NCBI RefSeq assembly: GCF_000469465.1 | Contig: NZ_KI271798.1 | Location: 1-44,622, forward strand | Direction: 5' to 3' | DNA: 44,622 bases | DNA from: Gemella bergeri ATCC 700627 | Lineage (GTDB): Bacteria > Bacillota > Bacilli > Staphylococcales > Gemellaceae | Part shown: piece by piece, positions 44,535-44,622 of the stretch | Position numbering within the stretch: position 1 is the stretch's first letter | Layout of the letters: every line of letters starts with the position of its first letter | The notes under the pieces: model-generated | What the model was told of the DNA's origin: nothing | The model's input: only the letters and a program-made list of their open reading frames with translations | The model's database searches: none | Program-made: the position numbers and the translations under genes

Positions 44535-44571
44535 TTTTATTTCCTCCTTAAATTTTATTTTATACGCATTA

Positions 44572-44600
44572 ACAGTATCATATTTTACCTACTAAATCAA
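44572..44600 (-). promoter_or_regulatory. Promoter of the surface-protein gene
   Basis: TTGATT and TACTGT are separated by 17 bases on the minus strand, about 37 bases before the start codon. Confidence 0.5.
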
Positions 44601-44622
44601 GTGAAATAAAAAATACCCCCTA

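Noticed and set aside
1-44622. UGA reassigned to Trp (genetic code 4)
   Set aside because: All conserved Trp residues are read from UGG and nearly all genes have no internal UGA; the two internal UGA codons fall at Gly and Cys positions, not Trp.
1-44622. CRISPR array, prophage or complete insertion sequence
   Set aside because: I saw no regularly spaced repeats, no phage structural genes and no intact transposase on either strand.

Overview
The window is a compact, AT-rich chromosomal segment from a member of the Bacilli. Gene content (hprK-lgt-trxB, T-box leaders, Asp23 proteins, comG pseudopilins, a choline-binding-type surface protein) and the house style of the proteins suggest a Gemella-like organism. 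That is an inference from gene content, not from a database match. I see no rRNA, tRNA, CRISPR array, prophage or intact insertion sequence. Nearly all genes lie on the minus strand; rpsD is the only clear plus-strand gene.

Layout, left to right. 52-3141: yvlD-like, hprK, lgt and trxB form one minus-strand operon (catabolite control, lipoprotein maturation, redox). 3259-6957: ppaC and secA, each with its own promoter. 7109-7987: rpsD with a long structured leader and a terminator. 8041-11053: a VOC protein and an amino-acid ABC importer whose permease is interrupted by an in-frame UGA. 11210-14629: rpsP, a C39-like peptidase, an EamA transporter and a glycerate kinase. 14891-18712: an operon of asp23, nusB, xseA, xseB, ispA and an ArsM-like methyltransferase, the last with an in-frame UGA at a conserved cysteine position. 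18842-21754: alaS behind an Ala T-box. 21760-26801: dnaX, ybaB, recR, tkt and an S1-domain gene. 27007-29668: a second amino-acid importer behind tandem T-boxes. 29672-32416: an ECF transporter with a Fur-like operator inside its promoter. 32486-38022: mutS2, a decayed DpnD-like ORF, cvpA, and fakA with a second asp23. 38237-41824: a panE-like gene, a PTS IIC-like protein, and a YihY/YtxH pair. 41926-44600: a 5'-truncated comG operon (comGC to comGG), then a secreted protein made only of cell-wall-binding repeats.

The most unusual signal is codon-level. Of 47 protein genes, I count 38 ending in UAA, 9 in UAG and none in UGA. The only two UGA codons that interrupt genes lie inside otherwise intact ORFs: codon 60 of the ABC permease (a Gly position) and codon 196 of the methyltransferase (a Cys position, followed by a SECIS-like hairpin). 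In addition prfB (release factor 2), which follows secA in Bacillus and Staphylococcus, is missing from that place. Together these point to loss or weakening of UGA termination, or selenocysteine insertion in one gene, or two coincidental nonsense mutations. The sequence alone cannot decide between these.
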